In this document: one piece after another, positions 1-12,179 of the stretch | Layout of the letters: each line of letters opens with the position of its first letter | Numbering within the stretch: the stretch's first letter is position 1 | Source: Talinum fruticosum | Lineage: Eukaryota > Streptophyta > Magnoliopsida > Caryophyllales > Talinaceae | DNA length: 64,000 bases | Direction of reading: 5' to 3' | Assembly (NCBI GenBank): GCA_021018815.1 | Contig: JAITYX010000017.1 | Span: 1,860,001 to 1,924,000, forward strand | Notes under the pieces: generated by a model | Told to the model about the DNA's origin: nothing | The model's input: the letters and a program-made list of their open reading frames with translations, nothing else | The model's database searches: none | Position numbers and translations under genes: made by a program

Positions 1-87
1 ATAACATTGGAGGGCTGGGCGGAAATTAAACAGAAGCAACGAAAAACCCTAGAACAAGAATTGAAGAGAATCGATTAAGGGACTTAC

Positions 88-245
88 CTTGAACAACTAG
101 GTAAAAATCTGGGCAAACTTCCTGGCTAGAGGAACGATACGATTCTGCTGTGGGAATTTGAAAGATTCAGAGAGAGAGAGAGAGATTAAGGGGGTCACGG
201 CGGTGGAGGAGCGGGATTTGAAAGGGGGCCAATATCCGGGGAGAG
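88..245 (-). other. 5' leader exon of a leftward gene leaving the window
   Basis: On the minus strand the sequence reads GTTCAAG followed by GTAAGTCCC, a strong splice donor with the exon/intron border at 88/87. Upstream of it is a pyrimidine-rich stretch, including a (CT)n run at about 170-187, as is common in plant 5' leaders. No start codon with a coding frame lies between the run and the donor, so this is probably an untranslated first exon whose coding part is beyond position 1. The 5' limit is a guess. The product is unknown. Confidence 0.4.
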
Positions 246-429
246 ATAGAGCGAGAGATGGAGCGATGAAGCATCAGAGTGAGAGACAGAGTGAGAGAGT
301 AGAGTGTAGCGGCCCATTGGCATGCCCAGTACCCGGCCCGTTTAACTATGTTAAATGGCAGCCCGTTAAATGCCCAACCCAAATAAATAATTAAACGGGT
401 TTGTACCCTATTTTTAAGCCTGACCATTT

Positions 430-1270
430 AGACCCAATGAACTCCCAGGCCATTGCCCATGTCTAGGCACAGGTAAGTCCGGTTAAATCTTTAGAAAAAT
501 ATATAAAAATATATTTATAAGTTTCAATTTTAAAAGTAGAAAAGAATTTAAAAGTTTTTTTTTTCATTTTAAAGAATCGAGTCCTGATCTTCTTTTTAAG
601 AGTTAGACATTTTACCACTAAATTACGCTCAAATTGACCAAAAATAATTTAAAAGTATGAGTAATATAAATTAGTTTGGTTGTTGGATTGTTCCAAAGAG
701 GCAAGAAAGCTTTCTCCTACCACAAGTGGAATTACAAGGGGGAATTGTTTTGGCCCCTCCCACTAACCAATGAGAAATTACATTACAATCACATAATTTT
801 GACTCTCATTATCAATGGAATTTTCTTCGTCACCATATATAAATAAAAATGTTGATAATTTATCAACATTTATAACTCTAAATTAAACTATTTTATTTAT
901 TTATTTAAGGGGAATATATAAAATTACTTACTGTAACTTTTAAATAAAGTTATCATCTTTCTCTAAACGTACAAACTAGATTTATATTAATGTATTGAAT
1001 TTTATATTAAAATAAATTATATTTTTATATATTTAAACGATTATACGTTTTACTTTAAAGTTGGATGAGTGTCATATTGTACTTGAGAGGTATTTATTTT
1101 TTTCAAAATTAATCTATTTTTTTATAAACTAACGTCGAATTAGGGGATGGTGGCTTTTGTTACATGCTGACGTGGCAAATAAAGTGTAAGAGAGAGGGAG
1201 GGCCAAAGGAATGAGGGTTAATTGGGGACAATTTCAACTTAAAAATACAAATACAATGGTAAACACTCAT
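430..1270. other. AT-rich intergenic stretch upstream of the PPR4-like pseudogene
   Basis: No coding region is visible. On the minus strand at about 560-645 there is a tRNA-like head with A-box-like and B-box-like (GACTCGATTC) motifs, suggesting a degraded SINE. The rest is simple AT-rich sequence that would include the old promoter of the PPR4-like gene. Confidence 0.4.
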
Positions 1271-1274
1271 CGAT

Positions 1275-4200
1275 ATGTTTTCTCTCTCCACCACTCCCAC
1301 TACCGCTGCCACAGCCACCCACGACCCTCTCTCCTCCCCATTCCCTTTCTCCGTCTTCGCCGGAAAACCTCGCTTCTCTCTCTCCCTCAATAACTCCGAT
1401 ACTCCCTCCTCTCCTCAGCTTCCCGCTAATCTCCGCTGCCCTAAAAACCTCAAAACCACCGCTCCCGGAGAATTGGCAAGCTGTGGTTCGTGCATTTGAG
1501 AGGATTAAGAAGGTATCAAATTTTATTACCATGGGATCGCATTGAATGCTAATTGTTTGAAATGTGTTGAATTGATGTGTTCTTAGTTGGATTTGGTGGG
1601 TTTTTTTGTGTTCATGTTGACGTTAAGAAGCATGGTTGTTGTTAATGCTTTTCTCTTTAATTTATATGAATTGTGACTTCTGAAATATTTCCAGCACTGT
1701 ATTTGCTGTTTTATTTTTGAGTAGTATATGAGTTAATGAAGCTATTATATTTGTATTAGTATAAACATGAGTTGATTCACTTTATTGGGTAAATGGGTGT
1801 TTGCACATGAATGACAATGTACTCATGTTAGAGTGTTGAACATTTCGTGTTTCATCAATTGGGTTATTTATACCCGCGTACTTGCCTCCTCATGCCGCGT
1901 ACTGAGCTTGGTGTTATTATTTTTTGATTCAGAATTCTAACTGATCAAATGTCTTCATAGTGGCTGACCACCCAAATTCGTAGGAGTATGAGTTATGAGC
2001 TCTGTCATTGCTTTGAATTTCCTAGTCACATGGCATTAATACTCAAAATGGCATAATCTGCTTTATGAATTTCATGTACTTTGCACAAATTAGAAGTGGT
2101 GGAAAATGGCAATTGTTGAGTTCCCATTCTTTATTGATACATGAGGAAAGTTAATTTTCAAGGGTTGATATAGGATAGCGCAATATTTTTCTCTCTGTCA
2201 GTATTATGAATAATATAAAGTTGTTTACAGATCATAGAGTTTTCATGCTGCTGTTTTCCCTCTTTATTATGATGTCTCTGAATGAAGATTGAGAATCTTC
2301 TTTAAAATTTCACTCTTATTGTCTTAATTTGGTTCAGCTGCTTCCATGTTCCACAGTCATTGTTTGTGAATTGTATGCGTCTTTCCTATTTCCTTCTGAC
2401 TCTTGTATAAAATCTAGCCGTCCAGGAAAGAGTTTTGCTTGCTAGTGAAATATTATGCCAAACGTGGAGACATGTATCGTGCACGTGAAACTTTTGAAAG
2501 AATGTGAGCAAGAGGAATAGAACCAACTTCACATGTCTTTACAAGGTATGCTGCATTTACATATCTTGCGTCGTTGGAATTTCTACAGTGTGATTGATAT
2601 TTCTCAGAAGAAGTGAAAAGCTAAAAGCCTGAAACCTAACATTGCTGCCTCTGGGAACAAGTATCTTTTGCAAGTTTTATCAAATCTGATGGCTGCTACC
2701 TTTTGACAAAATTGAGAGATGCATGTAAAGTATGGTCAAGATTTTCCCCTCCTTTTTTTGGACGATTTATCAAAAAAATGTATTAATAAGATGCCAAGGG
2801 AATGCCACCTGTTTACAAAAGTGGCAACTACAAAAAATATGATGTCCTCGAGCTTTCTTGAATAATATTTTTCCATGAATTAAACAACCTTCTTTGAGGT
2901 TGGAGGTTCTCTATAAATTATCGTTTGATTGATGGATTGTTTGAATATTCAAACATATTTATTTTTGCAGAATTTATTGCTTATGCAGCCTTATTAAGTT
3001 GTTCAAGATATATAGTAATGCAGAATTTATTGTTTATGCATCCTTATTCATGCCTATGCCGTTGGAAGAGACATGGAAGAAGCACTGTCCTGTGTCAGAA
3101 AGATGAAAGAAGAAGGGATAGAAATGAGTTTGGTGACTTATAGTATTCTTGTTGGAGGGTTTGCTAGAGTTGGCAATGTTGAGTAAGTAAACTGGTCTAC
3201 TAGAAGCATATTGTACTTTACATTGAGCCAACCGTTAGCAGTAGTTGCTTTGAAACTTTTAGCTATTCTGTTCGTCTATGTTATGAACCCTTGTGGCTCT
3301 TTCAGCATTACCTCCCCATGTGATTTGATCTTGTAGTCATGTGAGGTCTTTTCTCATCTGTTGGTGTGGGATAGTTGTGCCTCTGCTTGTGTTTTCCTAT
3401 ACTCAGCTGCAACTGACTTTGGATTGGAATGGAGTGAGGAGTCGTTTTCTTTCTGTCTGTTTTGTTATGGCATAAGCTTATTTAAACCATCTAATGCTTG
3501 CTTACATTTCTTGGACGGGCTGCAGATCAATGGTTCAATGAGGCGAAAGAGCAATGTACAACCCTGAATGCAATCATCTATGGGAATATAATATATGCTT
3601 ACTGGTTAGTGTTGCCCTCCTCTTTTCCTGAGTGAATGATGTATTATAGAAAAACGTTATTCCCTCAAAAAAGCAGTTTCGTGTGATTATGTTATGATTG
3701 CTATTTGTAGATAGTGCTCATTGTTTAAGATTTATGTTTGGTATTTCTGCAGTTGTTGATATATCCTTTTGCATTAAATATCTGTTGCTATTCACTGTAA
3801 ATTGGTTCTATGAAGTTGCCTTTGAGCTTTTTGATACAAGATTATTAGTCATTTCATGTGGGCTTCTTGCGGTTTTGTTTTTGTTTTTTTGTTTTTAGTT
3901 TTTGACATGATACGGAGATTGGATCATGTTCTTTGTTTGATCAATGCAGTCAAACTTGTAATATGGACCGTGCTGAAGCTTTGGTTAGGGAGATGGAAGA
4001 ACAAGGTATTGATGCCCCAATTGATATTTACCACACTATGATGAATGGGTATACCATGGTTGGTGATGAAGGCAAGTGTTTGATAGTGTTTGAGAGACTG
4101 AAGGTACAACCACTTAAAGCATTTTAGCTATTGATATCTTTTACTTGCACATGTAGACCAGCAGTTTTCAAGTACTATGTCAATTATTGATGTAAATGCT

Positions 4201-7200
4201 GTCCTTGTACTTTGCTTCATTTTAAGAGATGCTTAATGTGGGATGAAGGGGAGGAATTCTGCTGTTTAAATGGTAGTGTCTGTACCTGGGGCCAGATTCT
4301 CTAAACCTTAATTGCTAGAACGTGACCACAATATAGTTGATATAGTAGGTCCTTATGTAGGAATGATAGTGAGTCCTAGTTTCAGCATATATTCGTTGGG
4401 CTTGGTCCTTTTGAGTATGTGCATATACCAAAATCCGGACACACTGGAATTGCATCCATTTGGTTCAAGATACAGATCTTCCAGTGTCATTTTCTATCTC
4501 TTGACCTGACGGTGAGACACTTAGGGTTCTCCCTCCCTCTCTACTTTCCCGACCTGCTTGGTTTATAAAGATAAGTAAAAACCTAAAAGATCAATGGGAC
4601 GAATCCCGTCGCCTTTAATCCCTTTTGCTGACTCTTTTTCTAACCTTCCCAGTTCCCATTCCCTTAGTGCTGAGACTTCTGCCAAACCCAGCCACATTTG
4701 AGGTTGTCAGTTTCTTATTCAGTGATCTTTTTGTGTGTGTTAGTTGGAGGGGGAGGGTCGATAAGTATGGAAGTGGTACAAGGCCATTGTGTTGAAAGTG
4801 TCAGAAGATATGGGAAGAGTTTACAAGAGCGTTGAGGATTCAAAGGGAGGGGTAAAAGATAGTATCATATATAGGGTCAATGACGGGTGCTGACTAGAGT
4901 TATCATGAAAGGTTTGTGGCGTTGATTTTTTTTTTTTTTTTTTTTTTTGGTGTTGTTACAGGTAGGGTTAGTTATTAGTGTTGATTTTTCTGGTCTGACT
5001 GCATTTTTAGAAATTTTGGTTGAAGATATTACACTACATGTCTCTTTACCAGGGTATTGTTCGGGCAAATTTAATATAAATATGCCCTTTTGACCTGGAA
5101 AGGATTGCTGATCCTTAGGCCTCAGATGTGGACATAATTGTCCATGGATGAACTTTCTGTATTCTTTTTCAGATACTTTAGGTTCATTCTTAAGGGCTTC
5201 AATCTTTTATTGCTTGTGATCATTCTGCTTAATATTAGGTATAAATTTCGTACTTTCCTCGTTCAAAGTTTAATTTCTAGTATTAGAAATTATAGAGGAA
5301 ACTAATTCATTGATGGAGCCGAAGCCCTAGTTATCTGATGATAGGAATTCCCATTAGATTTGATCAATCCCACCCTCTTTACAGCAATGCTGAGCCTTTT
5401 TTAAAGGGGGCAGGCTTAAAGGATTTTCTGCTTTCTTAGTTAGAAAAATGAGTTTCCTAGCTAGTGGAGCGAGGGAGGTGCTTTGACGCATAGCTGATGT
5501 TGTCTGATTGACTGTTGTTGATGTCATGTGTTTTCAGGAATGTGGTTTCGTACCTTCAGTCATCACATGTGGATGCTTAATAAATCTTTACACTAAGGTA
5601 TTTGTGAGCTTCTATACACTTTAGTTGCTAGTTGATTCTATATTTCATTTACCCAGCTAATACTATGATAGTGTTTTCTTAGAGAGTGTTCGTTATGCGA
5701 TAATATTAATACTTACCAGTCACTGCACTTTATTAATTCGTATTCTACTCCTTATCTCGCATAAATGGGTGGTACCTCTAAGAATTGCTGTTGCTCAACT
5801 ATGTGTTTTGTGATGGGTTCTGGACTTCTTGGTGTTCTCATGTTGCTAAATTGCACTTTCTTTTAAGAATGATTCGACAAAGTTCTGTTCTGTCTGTTGA
5901 CTACATAACACAACCTTTGCTCTCGTATCTGGGCTTGTGACTTATGTAAAATTGCAAACCTTAGGGGAGGATGAGGAAACTTCCTTAGAGTTTTTGCACT
6001 ATGCAGTTCATAAGATTGAGGTTGGTTCACTGTAATTGAGGCTTCGTTTCTTATGCAGTAAGGTTTTTTATTTTTGTTTTGAAACCCTTCTCCAAAATCC
6101 GCACACCCCCCAAAAAAAAAGAAAAAGAAAGCACAAAGAAGCTGTTGTATCTCCTGATTTGATGAAAAGTTTTTCTGGCAGTTGGGAAAAGTTTCCAAAG
6201 CATTGGAGGTTAGCAAAATGATGAAATCAGCTGGTATCAGACATAACATGAAGACCTATTCCATGTTGATCAATGGGTCCTTGAGGTTAAAAGATTGGGC
6301 AAATTCATTTGCTATTTTTGAGGATGTTATGAGAGATGGTTTGAAACCAGATGTTGTACTCTACAATAATATGATTAGAGCATTTTGTGGGATGGGTAAT
6401 ATGGAACGTGCCATTCGTATGGTGAGCAAATGAGGAAAGAACGGCATAGGCACACCACCCGAACATTCATGCCCATCATTCATGGATTTGCACGAGCTGG
6501 GGATATGAGAAGAGCCCTTGAAGTTTTCAATATGATGCGGAGGAATGGATGCATACCGACTGTCCACACATTCAATTCTTTAGTACTTGGCCTTGTTGAG
6601 AAGCGCCAGGTCAAGATAACTTTATAATTTAAGAAGATACTAGTTACACATAGATATGCGTTCTTGTCTTTCAGGCTTTATCGTTAGCAGCCTTAGTGCT
6701 TGCCTCATCATGTGTCATATCTCTGGGGACTGGATGGATGACAGGCTCTGAGTTGAGTCAATAATGTGATAATCTGAGTAGAAAATGTCTACTGTATAAG
6801 GGGTCAGTTGTTGTATGTGGCAGGGGAGCATAGGAGTGAAACTTTTTGCATTAAATTTGGAAAGATACTCGTTTTCCATGTCATATTTATATTTGATATT
6901 TATGGAAATATGGGTGCATTTCTGACCTCTGATATCCTTTCGTAGCTTAAGGCACTGGCTCCTGATGTGGGTATTGACCAACTGCATTTCAAGATTTTCC
7001 TCTCTTTTGAATTCCTAGATTGCTATACCAATATTATTATTGTGAGCTCCACTTGATAATGTACTTAGTTATAAAGGACCGTCCAATTAGCAAGGCTTTG
7101 GATAATCTTCATTGTGTTTTGGCTATGCTCTGTATCTTTCCTCTTCTACTTCTCTCTCTCTTCTTCTCTTTTTGGTTGTGTGTGTGTGTGCGTGTGCGTG

Positions 7201-9452
7201 TGACATCCAACATATTATTTAGTTTGTGTTTGTTACAGATGGAGAAGGCTGTTGAAACATTAGACGAGATGGCATTGGCAGGAGTTAGCCCAAATGAGCA
7301 CACGTACACAACCATTATGCAAGGTTATGCAGCTTTGGGTGATGCTGGAAAAGCTTTTGAATATTTCACTAAAGTCAAGGAAGGACTTCAGCCTGATGTA
7401 TATGCTTATGAGGCATTGCTCAAGGCCTGTTGCAAGGCTGGAAGGATGCAAAGTGCTCTAGCTGTCACAAGGGAGATGAGTATGCAGAAGATCCCCAGGA
7501 ATACATTTGTTTATAACATATTAATTGATGGGTATGCATCTTGATTGGTTTTTTATGCGAGTGATCTAAATAACATTCAATTTTACATTTTTAGCACTTA
7601 TGCTATTTCTCTGCTATGTCGCTTTCCTGCCGAATCCCTACTACACCCCTTTAAAAAGCGCGGGGGAGGAACAGGGGAAAACCGAATGGGAAGGTACAAA
7701 GAAGCAAAGGATAGAGCCCCCAATTTCCTTTTGGTGCTCAACCTCTTACTTATTTTTTTCTTCCGAATTTTTATTCATCTATTATTTTTTATGTTGAGCT
7801 GTGTAGATGGGCTCGAAGAGGCGATGTTTGGGAGGCTGCTGACCTATTGCAACAAATGAGACAAAGATGGTGTGCTACCTGATAATCATACTTATACGTC
7901 TTTCATCAACGCGTGTTGCAAGGCTGGAGATATGATGGTATGTCCAACAAATTCTCCAATTGCTTAGACTAGTATACCGTAGTTAGACACCACCTTCGTG
8001 ATTTCTTTGGTGTCTATTTTCCTTTCATCTAGCAGAGCAGGCTCATGTGATATGTCAACTTGAATGGAGAACATAAAGGAATAAACCAAATATAGCACAT
8101 CATGTGGGTTTAAATTTTTTATTTGAAAAGGATAAGTACAACAACTAGTTGGTTGCCCTTCTCTCAAGAGTCCTCCATTAAAATGGAGAGATTTTTTTCT
8201 TTGGGGGGGTTGCATTTTCATAGAAAATAAAAAACACCAAAATAAGTGGCAGGAAATGATTTAAACTCTTGTCAAAGCCTAGAGCTCAAAAACCATGCAA
8301 TTTCCTCCTACCCTTAGGCTCCATTTGATTCTAAGAAATTAGAAGGAAAGAAAAAAAAATTGTTTCCCTTGTTTGAATTGAAGAAAAAAGGAGAGAAAAA
8401 AGTTTCATGGAAGTATTCATGGAAAATTTTGTCAATTTGGTCAATGATATTTTCCTTTCAAAATTGAGAGGAAAATGGAACAAAAAATTCACAACGAGAG
8501 GAAATGGAGAAAAGAGAGAGATGAAAAATATGGTGGCTTCAATTAATCAATGTTATTGAGTGTTTTTTCTCTCCTCTTCATGACAATGTGGGTTGATGGA
8601 TAAGAGGTTAGAAAAAGATTATAATTTTTTCCCCTCTATTTTTCCTTGAACCAAAATACAAGAAAAAAATCAATTTCCCCTTAACTTTTTTCCTCATTAC
8701 TTTTTTCTGTTTAAATCTTCTTTCCAACCTATAGAGACTTAGAGACTTTTCACCATACAATGATATAGTTCTTTGAGCCTACCGCTTCAACGAGGCACTT
8801 GCTGTAAGCAACTGTTTTGCTGTGTATGATATTGATAGTACTGAATATTTAAGTGGACTTTTTATCTCGTTGCTTCCATAATATCCCAGTCTTTTTGTTG
8901 TTCTTAGAGAGCAACAAGGACAATCCAAGAAATGGAAGCAGTTGGGGTGAAGCCTAACGTCAAGACATACACAACACTAATACATGGTTGGGCACGTGCG
9001 TCCCTCCCAGAGAAGGCACTGAGATGCTTTGAAGATATGAAATTGGCCGGACTAAAACCCGATAAAGCAGTTTTTACCATTGCCTGATGACATCATTACT
9101 ATCAAGAGCAACGGTGGCTGAAGAGTACGTATGCTCTGGAATTTTGAACATTTCTCGAGAAATGGCCAAATCAGGGTTGACTGTTGATATGGGAACGGCA
9201 ATTCACTGGTCTCGGTGTTTGCGTAAGATTGAGAGCACAGGTGGCGAGCTCACGGAGGCGCTGCAGAAAACGTTCCCTCCTGACTGGAATGCATTTAGTA
9301 ATCTTCCGTCAGCATCTCAGTCTGACGTTAACGATTCAGATTTTGATGATGAGGACGATGTTGATGCCGGCTATGAAGGTTTCACCGATAGTGATGATGA
9401 TGATGATGATGGTGGCAACGATGACGAAGTTGACAATGCAACTTGGTTGTAA
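1275..9452 (+). pseudogene. PPR4: PPR4-like pentatricopeptide repeat gene, degenerate (ten exons)
   Basis: Homologue of PPR4 (Arabidopsis At5g04810 type), a chloroplast RNA-binding protein with an RRM and many PPR motifs that acts in rps12 trans-splicing (family knowledge). By eye the exons are about 1275-1512, 2418-2545, 3042-3182, 3518-3604, 3950-4103, 5538-5597, 6182-6609, 7239-7531, 7807-7937 and 8908-9452. PPR units such as MKTYSMLINGSLRLKDWANS and PNEHTYTTIMQGYAALGD are clear, and the end has the family's ETLQKTFPPDW-like block and an acidic Asp-rich tail. It is broken: the RRM is missing at about 1465 and the frame changes there; TGA interrupts at 2505-2507; acceptors before exons 3 and 4 are not AG; one base is lost near 6424, one gained near 7865 and two T gained near 9072. 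A functional copy is expected elsewhere in the genome. Confidence 0.88.
2967..3048 (+). repeat. 53-bp tandem duplication across a splice acceptor
   Basis: The 29 bases at 2967-2995 recur at 3020-3048 with two differences. The first copy has TTATGCAG before CCTTATT; the second has TTATGCAT before CCTTATTCATGCC. Only the second copy continues into the conserved PPR exon 3, and it is the one whose acceptor AG became AT. Confidence 0.85.
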
Positions 9453-10107
9453 ATGCGAGAAGGCTGCTTGCTGATGTGTACTGGCAGAAGCTGGTATTGA
9501 AGTTTATTGAAGTTTAGTTATCTTAGCTGTCACTGGCTCTGGCATGGTAACATAGTCACTAGTCAGTCAGTCTCACTCTTGTTTCAAGTTGTATTTAATC
9601 AATGAATTATTCATGCATGTATTCAGTATTCACCATGTATTTATGGTTTAATAATGTTGAAAATCTAATTACCTAACAAAGTGGCTTGCTTGGTCCAAAT
9701 CCCCTGCCCTGAATGATCTAAGATATTTGATGATATATTAGATGCGGAATGTTAATATGTTGAATTAGAGATGAGAATTAGCACAAGAGTTAGGCTTAAT
9801 CTCTCTCTCTCATTGATGTTCAATACTTACACCATGGATCTGGGTTTATGAACTCGATGACATGTTATAATTTGGAAAAGGAAATCCAACCTCTTTTGGA
9901 AAGCAGGACTATGAATATAGATAGTAATTATTAAAAATTAAAAAAAATATCATATATGTTAATTTGAATTTATACAATCGAATTCATGGTATAATTTATA
10001 CTACATGGATTGTGGTCTCAGATAGAAACAAACTTTGATATTAAAAACAAAAAGAAAGAAAAAAAAGTAATGAGAGAGCCTACGATAAAAGGTAGTAGAA
10101 ATGGGCT
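9453..10107. other. 3' flank of the PPR4-like pseudogene
   Basis: AT-rich sequence after the pseudogene stop codon. It probably contains its old 3' untranslated region. I see no further gene here. Confidence 0.4.
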
Positions 10108-10764
10108 TCAAGTTTGGATTCCCAAAAGTCGGCCTTGCCTCACAACTAATGGAGATAACCAAAGATGGGTTGCAAATGAAGGTGGCTTTGCTCTTTTGGG
10201 GTTGAAGTATCGGAAACGCCCATTTCGTAAGGGAAATGTCGGCTGTGCCTCACAACTAATGGATTCCCAAAAGGCTTCCGAGGTATAGTTGTTGTGGCGA
10301 CAGGTAAGAAGGCCGTGGTGAGGGAGGCCAAGGGCATCATTGAATTCACTCAAATTCAACACAAAAGTCCGATTTCCTAAACGGAAATGCACTGTAAAAT
10401 AATCCTCGTCACCGGATGGGTTGGCGTCAAGTCTAAAGGAACTGTAAAATTCATAGACTAGCCTAGCATATACCTCAAAGCGACGAGTCACCAACTCAAG
10501 CAAACCCAAATTCGACAATAAAGTTCGAAGATCATCCCATAATCCTAAGTTTGTCATCCACTCCACATCGACAAATTTGGGTGCACTAAGCTCTCTAGCC
10601 ACGATTTCATCGAATTTAGAACGTTGTGCAGCATTCACAAACTCAATTCCAAAAACATTGGCAGGGCGAGGGGTTGAGAGCTTTGACCTCGGGCCACAGA
10701 GGCCCGGCCAGAAGAGGAAGCGCCGAGTGGTGTTGGTGGTGCGGGATTTCTTCCTTGGCGGCAT
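10108..10764 (-). pseudogene. Putative plant transposon protein ORF (Transposase_32-like)
   Basis: The frame begins MPPRKKSRTTNTTRR, a basic start common in retroelement ORFs, and continues with FVNAAQRSKFDEIVAREL, WMTNLGLWDDLRTLL and FVLNLSEFNDALGLP. This pattern is typical of the uncharacterised plant domain annotated as putative plant transposon protein. The open frame extends further upstream to 10929, but that part is low-complexity and the MPPRKKS start is the more credible one. The reading frame ends at about 10108 well short of a complete protein of this kind. It lies downstream of the pol fragment in the same orientation. Its biochemical function is unknown. Confidence 0.6.
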
Positions 10765-11356
10765 TGTGAAAACGCCCAGTTCAGCGAGTATAGCAAAATT
10801 CAGAACACCAAACCTCAAAAACCCAAAATTCAAGCACCAAAACTCCAGAATTGAACACCAAAACCCAAAATCAGCGTGGAGTACAAAAATTCCGGTGGAA
10901 AGTGGTGGCGAGGAGGGAAAAGACAACAATTTTGCGTTCTGCAGAGGTGGGGTTTCAGGGTCGCACGGACGTGCGAACAGGAGGGGCGAGAGTACGGTAG
11001 TTTCGGAGATGGAGCAGCGAACGGGGGAGAAAACAACGGCAGCGGCGGCGGCTTAGGGTTGCGGCGATGGCAGGCGTCCAGTAGGTGGTGGTCGGCGGTG
11101 GCAGGTGTGGTGGCGAGGAAGGCGATTTGTGGGGTTGAGAGGGAAAGAGGAGATGCTGGTGCAGGCGGCTGGAGCGAGAGAGAGAAGGAGCGGTGGCTGG
11201 TGTGGCGAAGGACGGCTGTGGCGGCGGTTGGGGTGGTGGTCGGCGGGAGGTTGGTGAGTAGTTGGTGGTGTAAGGGCTGGAGGTTGAGGGCCGGAGGAAA
11301 GATGAGGGAGTGAGGAAGGGGTTGAGAATCGGGCTTTTTGTGCAAGAATTCAAAAG

Positions 11357-11705
11357 TCGCACGGCTGTGCGAGATCCGCACGGTCCACCGTGCGAACTAG
11401 CAACTCTCTGTTCGCTTCGCACGGCTGGGCGAAATGTGCACTGAGCTACCGTGCGAAATTCTTTAGCTCTCTAGATGATTCGCACGGCCGTGCGAAGTCC
11501 GCACTGGGAACCGTGCGAACCGGTAATCGCTGGTGTTCTCGCACGGTTGTGTGAAAGATGCACGGTAGGGTGTGCGAATTGGCCGAACTCTCGGCCGAAT
11601 TGCACGGCCGTGCGACATGGGCACTGTGTACCGTGCGAAATGCCTGCAGCTTTACGGACGATTCGCACGGCTGTGGGAAATTTGCACGAGGTACCGTGTG
11701 AGTCC
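11357..11705. repeat. Tandem array of palindromic ~60-bp units
   Basis: Six units start with CGCACGG or TGCACGG at 11358, 11418, 11481, 11540, 11601 and 11664, so the period is 59-63 bp. Each unit has a first palindrome close to TCGCACGGCCGTGCGA and about 20 bases later a second one close to GCACGGTNNACCGTGCGAA. A lone unit start also occurs at 10962. The array lies between the pol fragment and the downstream transposon ORF. The dyads are kept better than the sequence between them. Confidence 0.9.
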
Positions 11706-11814
11706 GCTCTACCTTTTTTCGTTTTTTATTTATTTTAAAAGCGATTAAAAAGGACTTGGTTGCCTCCCAAGAAACGCTTGTTTTAGGTCCCGAGCTTGAC
11801 CCTTACCCGATTTT

Positions 11815-12080
11815 TCATGCGATTGGTGCATTGGGGAAATTGTAAGAGACCTTCCCCTCTATAGACTCTCCAGATAGGTAGTGCTTGAGCCTCGAACCGT
11901 TCACATTAAAAGTATTATCAGCTTTAGTACCGATCTCCACGGCCCCAAAAGGAAACATCTTAAAAACCCTAAATGGTCCCGACCATCGTGAGCGGAGTTT
12001 TCCGGAAAATAATTTCAGCCTTGAATTAAACAAAAGAACTGAATCTCCTTCCTGGAATTCTCTTCTATTGATACCCCGTC
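11815..12080 (-). pseudogene. C-terminal end of Ty3/Athila-like pol (integrase tail)
   Basis: The minus-strand frame contains [20 protein letters not shown], then [20 protein letters not shown] and [14 protein letters not shown] before a stop. The [21 protein letters not shown] block is the characteristic end of Athila-group integrases, known from family alignments. Homology stops upstream at about 12080. The DDE catalytic core is therefore absent and the fragment cannot be active. Confidence 0.82.
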
Positions 12081-12143
12081 CCCGTTATTTTTTTAAAAAA
12101 ATTAAAATTTATACTAAGGCTATATTAGTAATTTCTTTTCCCC

Positions 12144-12179
12144 AAACCCTAACTATAAAACATAATCCGCAAACCCTAA
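12144..12179 (+). promoter_or_regulatory. RPS17 core promoter with two telo-boxes and a TATA box
   Basis: AAACCCTAA occurs at 12144-12152 and again at 12171-12179, with TATAAAA at 12154-12160 between them. Telo-boxes near the transcription start are a known hallmark of plant ribosomal protein and translation-factor genes. Pyrimidine-rich leader sequence follows at once, as expected for these genes. Confidence 0.7.

Larger units (their letters stand above)
10108..12080 (-). mobile_element. 3' remnant of a Ty3/Athila-like retroelement
   Basis: Read on the minus strand the order is the C-terminal end of an integrase/pol, then a spacer with palindromic tandem repeats, then a separate ORF of the putative plant transposon protein type. 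This order resembles Athila-group Ty3 elements, which carry an extra ORF after pol. Homology begins abruptly near 12080, so gag, protease, RT, RNase H and most of the integrase are missing. I could not find LTRs, target duplications or a polypurine tract. Family assignment is an inference from the pol tail. Confidence 0.65.

Noticed and set aside
300..480. GGGCCGGGTACTGGGC-like repeats resembling hAT termini
   Set aside because: No paired end or 8-bp duplication; composition alone is not enough.
8310..8710. Possible MITE in the last intron of the PPR4-like gene
   Set aside because: Purine-rich and pyrimidine-rich ends look roughly complementary, but I could not define termini or a target duplication.
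10577..11422. Long open frames on both strands (for example 10955-11422 minus and 10876-11313 plus)
   Set aside because: They are Pro/Ser/Thr- or Gly/Arg-rich products of a low-complexity GC-rich spacer between retroelement parts, with no recognisable domain.
11341..11710. Regularly spaced palindromes considered as a CRISPR array
   Set aside because: Plant nuclear context, units are contiguous diverged tandem copies rather than identical repeats with unique spacers, and no cas genes exist.
11475..11738. Open frame across the palindromic array
   Set aside because: It only translates the ~60-bp repeats; the period is not kept at a multiple of three (59-63 bp).
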